Positions 11,631 through 21,856 of a stretch of DNA of 64,000 nucleotides are shown here, piece after piece. The notes beneath the pieces are model-generated. The model worked only from the letters and a program-made list of their open reading frames with translations. It did no database searches and was not told where the DNA came from. The translations under genes and the position numbers were made by a program. Positions within the stretch are counted from its first letter, which is position 1, and the number at the start of each line of letters is the position of its first letter. The DNA comes from Datisca glomerata (taxonomy: Eukaryota > Streptophyta > Magnoliopsida > Cucurbitales > Datiscaceae): positions 1 to 64,000 of the forward strand of contig QANY01002202.1 in assembly GCA_003255025.1 (NCBI GenBank), written 5' to 3'.

Positions 11631-13819
11631 CTGCTTTTGTTCTGAAAAGCTGATAGGAAGTCGACCGAAACACGTCTTTTTATGTCCAAGATAACTTGGA
11701 TTTTTAATATAGGATGAGATTATAGAGCATCATCATGCGTTTATATCCTCAGGAATCAGGATGAGTAGATAGAATTTTGAACATTGTATATAGGGTGGGG
11801 GGTACAAATGGGTCATCACAACTAATTCTTTAACTGTTATGTAGCTTGGTACTTGAGAGGAGTACCAAAAATTTCCGCATGCTGGCCTATGCCTTCGAGC
11901 ATGGATGAGTATATTGATGCTATTTCATTATATTAAATGCATTTTGTCTTTTTAACACTTCAATTCTTTGTAATGAAGCTCTCTTATTAGACCTTATATT
12001 GGGTATTAGTTGGTTTAGTATACAGGAATTTAAGCATGAACATAATTCATGATTGTAAGTTGTTAAGTACTCCCAGCATTGTCAAATTCTCTTACATTTT
12101 GATCTTAGGTTTATTTGTATGAGAAATAACGTTCTTAGGTTTATTTGTCAACCTAATCTTAAAAGAAGAGAAGTCCGCTAAATGTTTTAAAATAAAGGGT
12201 GTCCGTATCGTTCAAACTCTGTTTTAATGCCAAGTTTGTCTAGCAAGCAAGCTCCTTCTAAAGTTAAAATGGTTCCCCGGTGATATTTTCATTAGAAAGG
12301 TACTTTCTCTTAAACTTGAATCATTTTTATTTGCCAAACTTGAATCATTTTTATGCGGTTTTCTTGGAATTGCAAAGTTAGTTGTCGTTGTTGGCGTGCA
12401 ACTTCTCGAACTTGCCCAGATCCTTATGGATCGCCTAATCAATTTTTGTAAATATTCTTGTAATTGATTTATCATGTTTGTTTGGAATAATTTTTGAATT
12501 AATATACAATCATAGGTTGCATGCAATCCTAATTTATAATTTTTAAGTTAATTGAATTGCAGTAGAAAATTGAAACAATAATAATTTATAATGTTATTGC
12601 AGTTCTATTGTCAAATAAAATTATTTTCATATCCTCGTATAAAATAAAGCAAATGTCACTTCTTTCTTTCATTATCTCGTTTATTAATTTAATCAAACTT
12701 AACTTTATTAAAGTTTAGTCTAACCTTATTATTTTATGTAACTGTTAATCAAATGTAATTAAAATTAGTATTGAAATTTCACGTTTAAGTATTTTTTTGC
12801 ACGATATAAATGAAAAGAGTATTTAAGTAGATTCTTGCTATTTATAAAAAATTGACCAATACAAAAATAAAAATCTTAGATTGTCACTCATTATTTTATA
12901 GATTATCATACACGATCAAATATGATAATCATATTTTGTAAATAATTGAATTACGATGGTTATTTTAGATTGTGCAAATCAATCAGTCTTAATACTGAAC
13001 TGGTTAGATAAGAAGTTGTATGAATAATAAACCTTTAGACAATCTTAGAAAATTATTGGACAATTATGATTCTTCAAGGTACGGCTTGACTAAAATCCAT
13101 CGAAGGCATAAGATGTCACCGATGGAAAGACCCGTGCAGCCAAGGAGGAGTCGGGGAGAGATTAGAGAAGGAGATGGATTAGAAAGGGAAGGAGAGGGAG
13201 GAGGTGGCTAAAGAGAAAATAGAAAAGAGAGAAACTCTTTTTCTTTTTCATCAAGTTTATTTTGGTCTTATCATGAAAAACAAACTTTTTTTGAAACAGA
13301 GGATCATCGTCCGTGCATTTAAGCAATGATAGATGATAGGTTGGAAAAAATTATGTCTGGAGTTCTCATTTATCAGTTAAAACTTAAAGCAACAATTTTC
13401 CATGTAGTTTATTACCAAGTTTTCAATATATTATTTCTGCGCATCGGACAGCTGAGGTTGAGAAAATTTTCCAATACCTTCGAAGAGTTTTCAATACTCA
13501 TTCTTATAATACATTGTTAGTTATGATTATCTGTTTCGAAGAAATTGAACAATTTTTTTTACTAGAATAACAGTCATGGAGTTTGTGGATTTCGAAACAG
13601 AAACTGTTAAACACATGTTTCTTACGTGTCGTTCGAGAAAATTTAAATAAAACGTTCAAACTTTTTTTTTTTTTTTGCAAATTTAAAAATATAGTCATTT
13701 ATTAAGAATTGGAAGACAAAGAAAGGAAATTCTAGATTATGATAAAATGATGAATACATTATGAATTAATACATGCAAATATAAGATGACTAAAAAGAAA
13801 CAGTATTAAAACCACCTTG
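11631..13819. other. E2 3' flank and intergenic region
   Basis: No gene is seen. It is AT-rich with short local duplications, such as GTTCTTAGGTTTATTTGT twice near 12110-12150 and AACTTGAATCATTTTTAT twice near 12315-12355. The first 100-400 bp are probably the E2 3' UTR. Confidence 0.5.
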
Positions 13820-16405
13820 TTAATGCTCCGCATCCCTTCTATGAACATTGACACCTTGAAATTGCCTCGGCACAAAGCAACGGCCGCCGAATCGCTGCTG
13901 AATGTATGTTATTCCGGCGGAGAGCAGACAGAGAGTGTAAATAGTAGCATTCCAGAATGTAGAGTATCTACTACACTCACCAGGTAATCCGTATCTATGA
14001 CTGTGGTAGAACTGAAGGGCATGTTGAATCATATGCATACCAGTAATTCCGGCATAAAACGAAGGGATAATAGCCTTCTCCGTCGAATTCACGAAGAAAT
14101 CGAGAAGTATCTGAGGGATTAGAAACCCGTTTACGATCAAGTCATTATAAGATCTCCAGTCCAATGAACATGACTTCAAACTAATGATCCCACCAGTGCT
14201 TAAACACAAGAATGAATACACATACAAGCTTTTCTTCTCGGCATCGGAGATGAATTCCCGTGTTCGGTGTCGAAATCTAGCTCGCGCTCCTTGGAGTAGA
14301 AGATTTTGTGTTGAAATGAAAGCCAGCAGAGAAATTGATATCAGAGTGAATCCTCTTGCTTGATTAAGCCATCCAGTAATTTCATCTGCTAAAACCAAAG
14401 CCTTCATGCCTTGAACAAGAATCATAAATTGCCCCAACATAAGAACAATAAGCATCAGAAGAGACATGAATGGTAGAACATTTGTATTCTTCCGCACGTA
14501 CGAGAGCTGTGATCTGATAAAAATCCATAGAAGAGTTGACGGATAAGGAAGTACGGAGATTCCAAACCGAGTTTTTCGCAGATTTTGAATTTTCTTGATG
14601 GGAAATGGATAGAAAGCACTTGAAGACAGATTCAAGGGTTTGAAGTAAAAAGGATCTGAACTTTTTCGTGTGCTTTTGAATGTTCCTTTTATCCGGCCCC
14701 CGTTTTCTGCTTCAAAGTGAGGGAAGTGAAGATCGATTAGAATGTCACATCCCGTACCATTGTTCTCTCTGCAGCAGATCATACAAAGCCTACCGGTTGC
14801 AGCATCATATATGCCTTCGGCTGCTATCTCAATTGGCATTCTAGGGCCTAAAAACAAACCACCGAGTTTGATATCAGGTTGCAGAAGAAGACTTATAGAG
14901 TAACCCACGTTTATCAAACTGTTTCCCCTGGAATTCTCTTGAGGCTTCAACACGGGATCGAGTGAACTCTCATTGTAAAGCTGTTCCCCGACTGAGAATA
15001 GAATCGAAGAACCCCGAGCAACTTGTCCTTCACGGTCATTTAACGAAAACTCAAACGACATGTCAGGGTATTTTCTGTCTTTGCTGCCTTTAACACTTTT
15101 CATCTCCATGCTGCACATGTTTTTCACCTGACGCGTCTCTGTATACTCGTACTTCAAACCGCGAAAGCCTGTCATTAAATTCTGTGATCCTTGCTGCAGT
15201 ATGGTTAAGTGATGTAGATCAGAATCATTGCTGTTTATGTTACTCCAAATTCTCCACTCTACTTTGCTTCTACTTTTGACTGTCAATTTTGCTGCAAATC
15301 TGAAGCTAAACATGACCGAACAATCCCCGACAGAAGCATCCGCCAAAGGATCGCTTGGATTGCTTATGCGGCAAGCAACAGTGCAGAGCTGGTTATTTAC
15401 TTCATCCCAAAATCCCTCAGCAGCTAATGTTGTGTGGTTGAAAAATCCGAAAAGCAGACGGATTTGATTTTTATCTGAGCAATGAATTCTAGTCAATGTT
15501 AAGTAAATAGGTCGATGCCGAACATATGCTGGAGATGTGTTCATTTTATACTTCAGTTGGATTGTATTTTGTGATCCAAAAAGTGCAGAACAAATGCTAT
15601 GATCCGGATCCAAACTGAGCCATGAGTCCGTAAGCTCATTCAAAACACTTGAGCATCGAATTTCATTTTGGTTTGAAATTGAACTATGGTACTTCTGTTG
15701 AGAAAATGCTAGTATGGAAATCTTTTCAAAGTAATACCACTCATCATCAGAATCTAAGCTCTCCAAAGATCCCGTTACGAAGCTGGTGACGATGTCCGAT
15801 GTGTTCGGGTAGTTAAGCTTCAAAACAGCATTCAGTTCAAGCATGTCACCTTCTTGGGAGTAAATGAAACTTGTTCCTAGCATGCAAAGCTTATTAGAGT
15901 ATTCTGACCAGAATCCATGGAACTCGAAACTCACTCCAACTCCCCTGAGGGGAAACTCGTTCGAATGGTTTGCGCGGAAAGCTTGATCAGATGTTTTCTT
16001 TCTGAGAAAAAATATTTCCATGTCTATGTCCTTGAAGTGTAATGCTCCCTCAACCTCGAAGAGTCCTAAGTTTCGAGTTTTATACCCGTTCTCGATAAGG
16101 ACAGATAGGGAATTGCGTATCCAAGATGAATCAATGGACTTTTGATCTAAACCTATATCTGCATAATCATAGTATGCATTATGCAAGGAAAGACTTTCAG
16201 ATGAAGCATGCTCTTCACCTCTCACCGTCATCTCAGGGACAGCCAACTTGCAAAACTTGGCATAAGAAACTCGATTTAACAAACCCGAGATGGGTGTAAA
16301 GATGCAGAAGAGGATAAGCAAAAGAGGAATCCAAATCCAAGGCTTCCTTAGTAAATCATTCATTTTTGAAAATTTTCTCTGTTGCCAGTGTCGTCTTACG
16401 AGCAA
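13820..16405 (-). CDS. DUF2921 multi-pass membrane protein
   Basis: A single-exon gene encodes 861 aa with no stops. A hydrophobic segment near residues 23-43 (WIPLLLILFCIFTPISGLL) is a signal anchor. A long, probably lumenal or extracellular region with many Cys and N-glycosylation sequons follows (about 45-610). About seven C-terminal membrane segments lie near 625-850 (such as FMSLLMLIVLMLGQFMILV). Length and layout match plant DUF2921 (PF11145) proteins such as At1g52780. FLY1/FLY2 share this domain plus a C-terminal RING that tunes pectin methyl-esterification, but no RING is present here, so the molecular role is unknown. An in-frame Met at residue 15 (MNDLLRKPW) is an alternative start that would put the anchor nearer the terminus. 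Confidence 0.88.
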   Translation of the reverse strand: MLVRRHWQQRKFSKMNDLLRKPWIWIPLLLILFCIFTPISGLLNRVSYAKFCKLAVPEMTVRGEEHASSESLSLHNAYYDYADIGLDQKSIDSSWIRNSLSVLIENGYKTRNLGLFEVEGALHFKDIDMEIFFLRKKTSDQAFRANHSNEFPLRGVGVSFEFHGFWSEYSNKLCMLGTSFIYSQEGDMLELNAVLKLNYPNTSDIVTSFVTGSLESLDSDDEWYYFEKISILAFSQQKYHSSISNQNEIRCSSVLNELTDSWLSLDPDHSICSALFGSQNTIQLKYKMNTSPAYVRHRPIYLTLTRIHCSDKNQIRLLFGFFNHTTLAAEGFWDEVNNQLCTVACRISNPSDPLADASVGDCSVMFSFRFAAKLTVKSRSKVEWRIWSNINSNDSDLHHLTILQQGSQNLMTGFRGLKYEYTETRQVKNMCSMEMKSVKGSKDRKYPDMSFEFSLNDREGQVARGSSILFSVGEQLYNESSLDPVLKPQENSRGNSLINVGYSISLLLQPDIKLGGLFLGPRMPIEIAAEGIYDAATGRLCMICCRENNGTGCDILIDLHFPHFEAENGGRIKGTFKSTRKSSDPFYFKPLNLSSSAFYPFPIKKIQNLRKTRFGISVLPYPSTLLWIFIRSQLSYVRKNTNVLPFMSLLMLIVLMLGQFMILVQGMKALVLADEITGWLNQARGFTLISISLLAFISTQNLLLQGARARFRHRTREFISDAEKKSLYVYSFLCLSTGGIISLKSCSLDWRSYNDLIVNGFLIPQILLDFFVNSTEKAIIPSFYAGITGMHMIQHALQFYHSHRYGLPGECSRYSTFWNATIYTLCLLSAGITYIQQRFGGRCFVPRQFQGVNVHRRDAEH

Positions 16406-16851
16406 AACGAGACATATGAGAATATAACTAAAACATGATTGCTAACTTGTTTTGTTTAATGTTTTAACAAGTTATATGTGATTTAGTTTATCTGAGTAAT
16501 TAACTCAGTTATTACCTGCCTAGTTCTACTATGCCTTAGCATTAATATCGGAATATATTAGGGTGCCATTGACCCTTTTGATTTCTTTTATAGCAAATAT
16601 TTATTCATTATCAGTACAATATATATTAGTAAATGAGTCCTCAGTTACTACCTGTCTGGCTACAAACATCTCTTCATGGACAAAATCTGATTATCTTAGG
16701 AGTGTGCATCAGTCAATTTCTTTTCTGTCTTTGGTATTAAAGAAAACCCAAGAAAGACAGAGAAAGAGAAATTAAGAATAAGAGAAAATGAAAGAAAAGA
16801 CCAAAATCTTTGAGAAAAGTTTCATATTTACAGTTTATTCACAGTTGAAAC
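16406..16851. other. short spacer between DUF2921 and RING genes
   Basis: 446 bp holding the DUF2921 promoter and the RING gene 3' end. It is AT-rich with no distinct motif. The two genes are tandem on the minus strand, and the short gap makes the DUF2921 promoter compact. Confidence 0.5.
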
Positions 16852-17400
16852 TCAGGGATTCAAGACACAACCGCGACAAATCGGACAAGTCGAACTTTTC
16901 CTCAGCCAATGCCGAATACATTCTGAATGAAAAATGTGATTACACTGTGGGAATATTCTGCACAAGTCCTCGCTTTCAAATTCCTCCAAGCAAATTACAC
17001 AGTCAATAGACTTTGATCTTATTCTGAAGCTTCCATAATTCACCAGGGGCGGGAGTTTCTCTAAGGCCCTCTCCGGTTGCCCCTGTCTTTCTTCCATAGC
17101 CTCCATTACTCTCTCTACTACATCCAGCAGCCACATCCCACTATCAACATCAGATTGATGAAATGGATGGCTGTGACTTGTTTGTCCAAGTTCAAGATCA
17201 TGCTGATGCATCATCATATGAGAAGGCAAAACGATGTAAATATAATCACGGAGAAGGTAAATAAAGAAGACAATGGTGTATGAAATTATGACAGAGAAAG
17301 CTATTATGCAGAAGAAGATGAAGATTACAACAGTAAAAGCAGTGAGAAATGATGACAGAGAAGGAGAAGGCTGTGGTAAAACAAAAGCTTCAAAAACCAT
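16852..17400 (-). CDS. membrane-anchored RING-H2 finger protein (ATL-like)
   Basis: A single-exon gene encodes 182 aa. One long hydrophobic stretch at residues 18-50 is a membrane anchor. A C-terminal RING-H2 finger has zinc ligands C134, C137, C153, H155, H158, C161, C172, C175 (C-x2-C-x15-C-x-H-x2-H-x2-C-x10-C-x2-C), including the conserved Trp after the sixth ligand and the CPIC end. Such proteins are E3 ubiquitin ligases that bind an E2 through the RING. It looks ATL-like, but the usual GLD motif before the RING is not clear (LEKLPPLVNY stands there). All ligands are intact, so it is probably functional; the substrate is unknown. Confidence 0.88.
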   Translation of the reverse strand: MVFEAFVLPQPSPSLSSFLTAFTVVIFIFFCIIAFSVIISYTIVFFIYLLRDYIYIVLPSHMMMHQHDLELGQTSHSHPFHQSDVDSGMWLLDVVERVMEAMEERQGQPERALEKLPPLVNYGSFRIRSKSIDCVICLEEFESEDLCRIFPQCNHIFHSECIRHWLRKSSTCPICRGCVLNP

Positions 17401-18400
17401 TTTCTTGTGTTTGGAATTAGTGAGTAAATAATTATTGGGTTAAGTGAGTGAACATTTAAAACCCCATTTGGGGGATTTTGTTTGAACAAACTTAACTATT
17501 GAGAAGGAATAAAGATAGAAGCTGTTGTGGTGTTTAAGGAACATGCTAAATGAAGACATTAATTGTCTGGTTTTGTTAAGACTGTTTTAAATAACAAACA
17601 TATCAGCTTGATACTAAAACAAGGATTGAGATTCTTTTAGTTATACATTTGGGTTCAGATCTGTTTTTAATTTGTCTAAATAGGGAAATTTAGAAAAAAG
17701 AATCTAAAAAAATAGGGAAATGGCAATTTTGGTCTTATAAGTTATCAATTTTATCCATGTAGGTTTTTTTTCCTAAATCGAGTCTTTATGTAAATTAAAA
17801 TGTTATAATACAGTCTTTTCACTAAGTATCGGACATTGAAATCGATTGTTTTGTTGATAACTAAACGTTTCGACAACATAAAATTATTAATTTGAGACTG
17901 ACAATGACATTTGTTGGCCGCATTGTAACATAAAAATATTTTACATTATTAGTATAATCTTGGAGGATCAAAAATGTATTCTGTCATAGAAATTTTGTAT
18001 CTGGGATCTGATTTAGTAAAATCCTGATGATACATTTTAAGGTTATATTTCGAGAGTGATTTTATTTAGAAACAATGGTATGCATACGAAAATCTTATTT
18101 TAGTTAATCAGTTTCCACAATATGTTTATTTTGCTTATTGGAGTCTTTAAATAAATTAAAACGTTATAATCAAGTGTTTATGTTAAATCTCAAGTCTGTT
18201 TACTTCATCCACAATATAAAAATACTTAAATTTAAGACTAATATAATGCTATCGTTACAAAATTTAAAATTATTCAAGAAGATGATAAAAAAAATAGATG
18301 GGATGGACAAAAATGAATTAAAATGATTCTCTCTCATCCTTGTCTCTTTCTTTATCACATGTCTTTGCTGGATGTGTAATTGTGCCACATTGTGTCGGTT
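17401..18400. other. intergenic between RING gene and MULE
   Basis: AT-rich and without a gene. A segment near 17770-17830 resembles one near 18130-18190 (GAGTCTTTA..AAATTAAAA.GTTATAAT), hinting at an old local duplication. The first part should hold the RING gene promoter. Confidence 0.4.
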
Positions 18401-18536
18401 GGGTTTTCAATTAAAGTAGACTCATACATTAATTATTTTAAAAAATTAGACACTTACATTAATTTTTACTTATCATGACCCTTGGCCCACATTCAATTCA
18501 AAATCAGCTTGTAAAGTTATCAAATAGTCTACTCAC
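18401..18536 (+). repeat. left degenerate terminal inverted repeat of the MULE
   Basis: Begins GGGTTTTCAATTAAAGTA. Three collinear blocks match the minus-strand reading of the right end, but spacing differs by about 10 bp and the rest has diverged, indicating an old or relaxed terminal repeat. Confidence 0.5.
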
Positions 18537-18617
18537 GAATTACAAACGGCGAGTTAAAAAAAAGGGATGATTACACGAAACCCCACCCCTTCGTGTACCT
18601 CACTTGCATTACCCTCA

Positions 18618-18619
<2 letters not shown>

Positions 18620-18663
<44 letters not shown>

Positions 18664-18922
18664 AAGTCGCATCATCTCTCTCTCTCGAAGTCGCATCATC
18701 TCTCTCTCTCTCGAAGTCGCATCATCTCTCTCTCTCTCTCGAAGTCGCATCATCTCTCTCTCTCGAAGTCGCATCATCTCTCTCTCTCGAAGTCGCATCA
18801 TCTCTCTCTCTCTCGAAGTCGCATCATCTCTCTCTCTCTCTCTCTCTCTCGAAGTCGCATCATCTCTCTCTCTCGAAGTCGCAACATCTCTCTCTCTCGA
18901 AGTCGCATCATCTCTCTCTCTG
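18620..18922. repeat. minisatellite of (CT)n plus GAAGTCGCATCAT, ten copies
   Basis: After a long CT run, the sequence GAAGTCGCATCAT occurs ten times (starting 18663, 18687, 18713, 18741, 18765, 18789, 18815, 18851, 18875, 18899; one copy reads GCAACAT). Copies are separated by CT tracts of variable length. It lies in the likely 5' leader of the + gene of the MULE, before a splice donor at 18967. Confidence 0.95.
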
Positions 18923-19204
18923 CAAATCCTTAAGTCTCCATCTCCCATAGCAACAAAAACAACAAGGTAAGTTTTCGGGTTCCTGAGTTTTTGTTCTGAA
19001 TTCTGAGGTATTTTTTCTGTGTTTCTGAAGCGTTTTGCTAGGTTTCTGAGGGTTTTCTGGATTTCTACATTTCTACTTTTGTGGATGTCCGAATCACAAG
19101 AAGGTTATTTTTTGGGGTTTCTAATATTTTTTTTTGGGTTTCTGAGTGTTTTTTTCTCTTCAGTTTCTGAGTATTTTTTTTCTAGGTTTTTGAGATTCTG
19201 GTCT

Positions 19205-19520
19205 TAGTGGGTGTCTATTTTCTGGGTTACACGAGGGTCGTGTAAGTCTCATGTAGGCTACATGAGGACTACGCTAGGGTCGTGTAAGCCTTGTGTAGGC
19301 TACACGGGGACTGCACGAGGGTCGTGTAAGTCTTGTGTAGGCTACACGAGGACTACACGAGGGTCGTGTAAGCCTTGTGTAGGCTACACGAGGGTCATGT
19401 AAGTCTCATGTAGGCTACACGAGGAATACACGAGGGTCATGTACCCCTAGTGTAGCTACACGAGGGTCGTGTAAAGCTCGTGTAGTCTATACGAGGGCTA
19501 CACAAGCATCGTGTACATTT
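19205..19520. repeat. CTACACGA palindromic array (a), leader intron of Ulp1-like gene
   Basis: About a dozen copies of CTACACGAGG alternating with its near complement (GTCGTGTAAGTCT, CTTGTGTAGG). It sits wholly between splice donor 18967 and acceptor AG 19552-19553. Confidence 0.95.
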
Positions 19521-20719
19521 TTGGATCTTATGCTTACCTTGAATATTCTATAGGTTATGGCTTCATCAAAGATGCAACTAAGATACGTCCATGGCGTTAA
19601 CACAATTCCAAAAGCAAGGGTCAATGCAAAGTGCAATACTCAATGCATAGAGGTTAGACCAAGCTGACAGCTCCTCAACTCTCCCTATTTAGGGAGACAT
19701 TCTTTGGTCATCTCTTTGATCTCTCAGCCTTGAAGTTTTCAACAACTGTCTGCCACCAGGTATTTACCAGAGAGGCCGAATATGTCAACGACACTCCATC
19801 TGAGGAGGAAATCTATTTTCCTGTCAATGAGGAACCATTGTGCTTCTCCAAGAAGGAGTTCTCGTTGATTACCAATCTAAATTTCAGGGAAGCCCGGGAT
19901 GAGAAGAAGACCCGTGTCCCCAGACTATATGATCTGTACTTTCCCAAAGCCCAATCAATAACCATGGATGAGTTGGAGGAGAAGTTTAAAAACTCTGAAT
20001 ATAAGTCAGATTCTAATGGGGCCAAGATGGCTCTAATTTATTTGCTAGAGCATTTTCTGTTGGGTAAGGAGAACGGTACCCTAATTGGAAAGAGATGGTT
20101 GATTTTGGTTGATGACCTTGAAGCGTTCAACCAATATCTGTGAAGAGAGCTCTCGTTCTCTAAAACAATAAAATCATTATTAGCCGTGAAGAGTACAAAG
20201 GCTATTTTTGGTAATCTTAAAGATCAAGAAGAAACAAAAAAAACACAGAAATCCCCCGTTGATGTCCATGGGTATTCACTTAATGGATGTCCATTTTCCT
20301 TCCAGGTATAATTTATTTAATTCTATGTAGTGATGTATTGAATTATTTATGTGCTAAATACTAAATTGATCTCTTTTGTTTAAATAGACATGAGTATTTG
20401 AAACTATCCCCTTAGTGGGTAGTTTGTATGGTAACTAGGTTTCGACCAAGGTGCCAAGGATTCTCCAGTGGTGTCCAACCACGATAGTACCGGTTGAGAA
20501 TCTTCAAAAAGAAATTTTTTTGAAGGAGAATGTATGTTGACAAGTTAATTTATTTTACTTTCACACATACTAATTTATATTTCTTGCGTTTTTAGTTGTC
20601 ATTTCTTTCCTTGGTCCCTACTGAGGAGGAAGAATAAATTTTTTTTCTAGAGATCAGTAGTTGGAAAGAAATTATGTTCAAAATAATTTATTAGCCTTCT
20701 TCTTCTTGAACACTGACTT

Positions 20720-20875
20720 CGTATAGTCATCGTATAGACTACAAGATGGTTACACGGGCCTCGTTAGTCATCGTGTAGTATATGCAATGGTTACACTGAT
20801 CTCATGTAACCATAGTATAGTCTACATGATGACTACACGAGGTCCGTGTAACTGATCTGTAGTTACATTTTTCTA
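20720..20875. repeat. CTACACGA palindromic array (b), Ulp1-like gene intron
   Basis: Degenerate copies such as TAGTCATCGTGTAG, GACTACACGAGG and GATGGTTACAC lie just before a TGCTTAG acceptor near 20890, so probably in an intron after the DUF1985 part. Confidence 0.9.
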
Positions 20876-20939
20876 TTTTCTCTGCTTAGGATTACATGAT
20901 TTTTTTAGTCGACGCCTTCTCCGTCACCCTTTCTAGTAG

Positions 20940-21760
20940 AAGATGAGATTAATGAGGAGGACAAGGCCAATGAAAAAGAAGAAGAGAAGAATAAGAGGAA
21001 GAGCTCTGAAGAGGCCATTGAAAAAACAGAGGAGAATAAGGTTGTGTCCAAGAAGTTTAGTGGACATGATGATTAGGTGAGAAAATATCTGATTGGAATA
21101 GACCAAAAAATCACTTCAATGGACAAGAAAATTATGTCCATGCAATCATACATGTCCTTTGTAGTTTTCTAAATTAATATTTTGATGGATCATCTGGTAA
21201 CATCGAGGCCAGATGATTACTCATTTTATCCTCGATCTTCCATGATGATGGCTAGCGACGGGGAGGAGACAAAGATTAAGAAGGAAGTGAAAAAAAGAAG
21301 AAGGAGAGAATGATGAAAAAGAAGAAGATATGGTAGAGAAGGAAGAAGAATAGGAGATGGTAAAGAAAGAAGAAGAAGAAGAGAAGGAAGAAGAAGAAAA
21401 AGAAAATGAAGAAAATGAAGAAAAGAAGGTCGAAGTAAAGGAAGATAATAAGGAGGAGGAAGGTGAAAAGAAAGAAGATGAAGAAAAACATAAGGGAAAA
21501 AGAAATAGAAGAGAAATCAGAAAAAGAAGAAAAAAAACAGAAGAAGAAGAAGCAAAAGAAGAAGAAAAAAAGAAAAAGAAGAAGAAAAATAAATACACAA
21601 AGAAGAAGAAGCTGAAAATAAAGAAGGGAAGAAGGTGAAGAAAATAAGAATTAAAAGGAATAAAGAGGAAGAAAAAAAGAAATAAAAAAAGAAGAAAAAA
21701 CTGTAAATAAAGTAGAAGAAGAAGAGCAAAAAAAGAAGAACAAAATGTTCTATCGATAAT
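20940..21760 (+). other. purine-rich Lys/Glu low-complexity region
   Basis: GAAGAAGAA-type sequence continues the acidic region of the Ulp1-like gene (EEDKANEKEEE near 20960). A 93-codon open stretch at 21357-21638 encodes nearly only K, E and R. The many long ORFs here on either strand reflect the simple repeat, not separate genes. Confidence 0.6.
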
Positions 21761-21856
21761 ATCTGCATTGATGGATTCAGTTTGATCAACGAAACAATCA
21801 AATGATGGAGAAGAATAAGAGCTCGTCTGCCTTGGTGAACTAGGTAAGAGAAAGAT

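Noticed and set aside
13020..13211. 63-codon frame ending in Glu/Gly-rich sequence
   Set aside because: Purine-rich simple sequence without domain, splice sites or promoter.
15228..15467. 79-codon plus-strand frame inside the DUF2921 gene
   Set aside because: A shadow of the real minus-strand gene; no motif or promoter.
18567..18970. 125-codon frames on both strands with repeated Ser/Leu or Arg/Glu
   Set aside because: All frames stay open because the CT minisatellite lacks stops. No start context or domain supports coding.
19205..19520. CRISPR-like array
   Set aside because: Spacers are themselves variants of the repeat and the organism is a plant. It is an intronic minisatellite.
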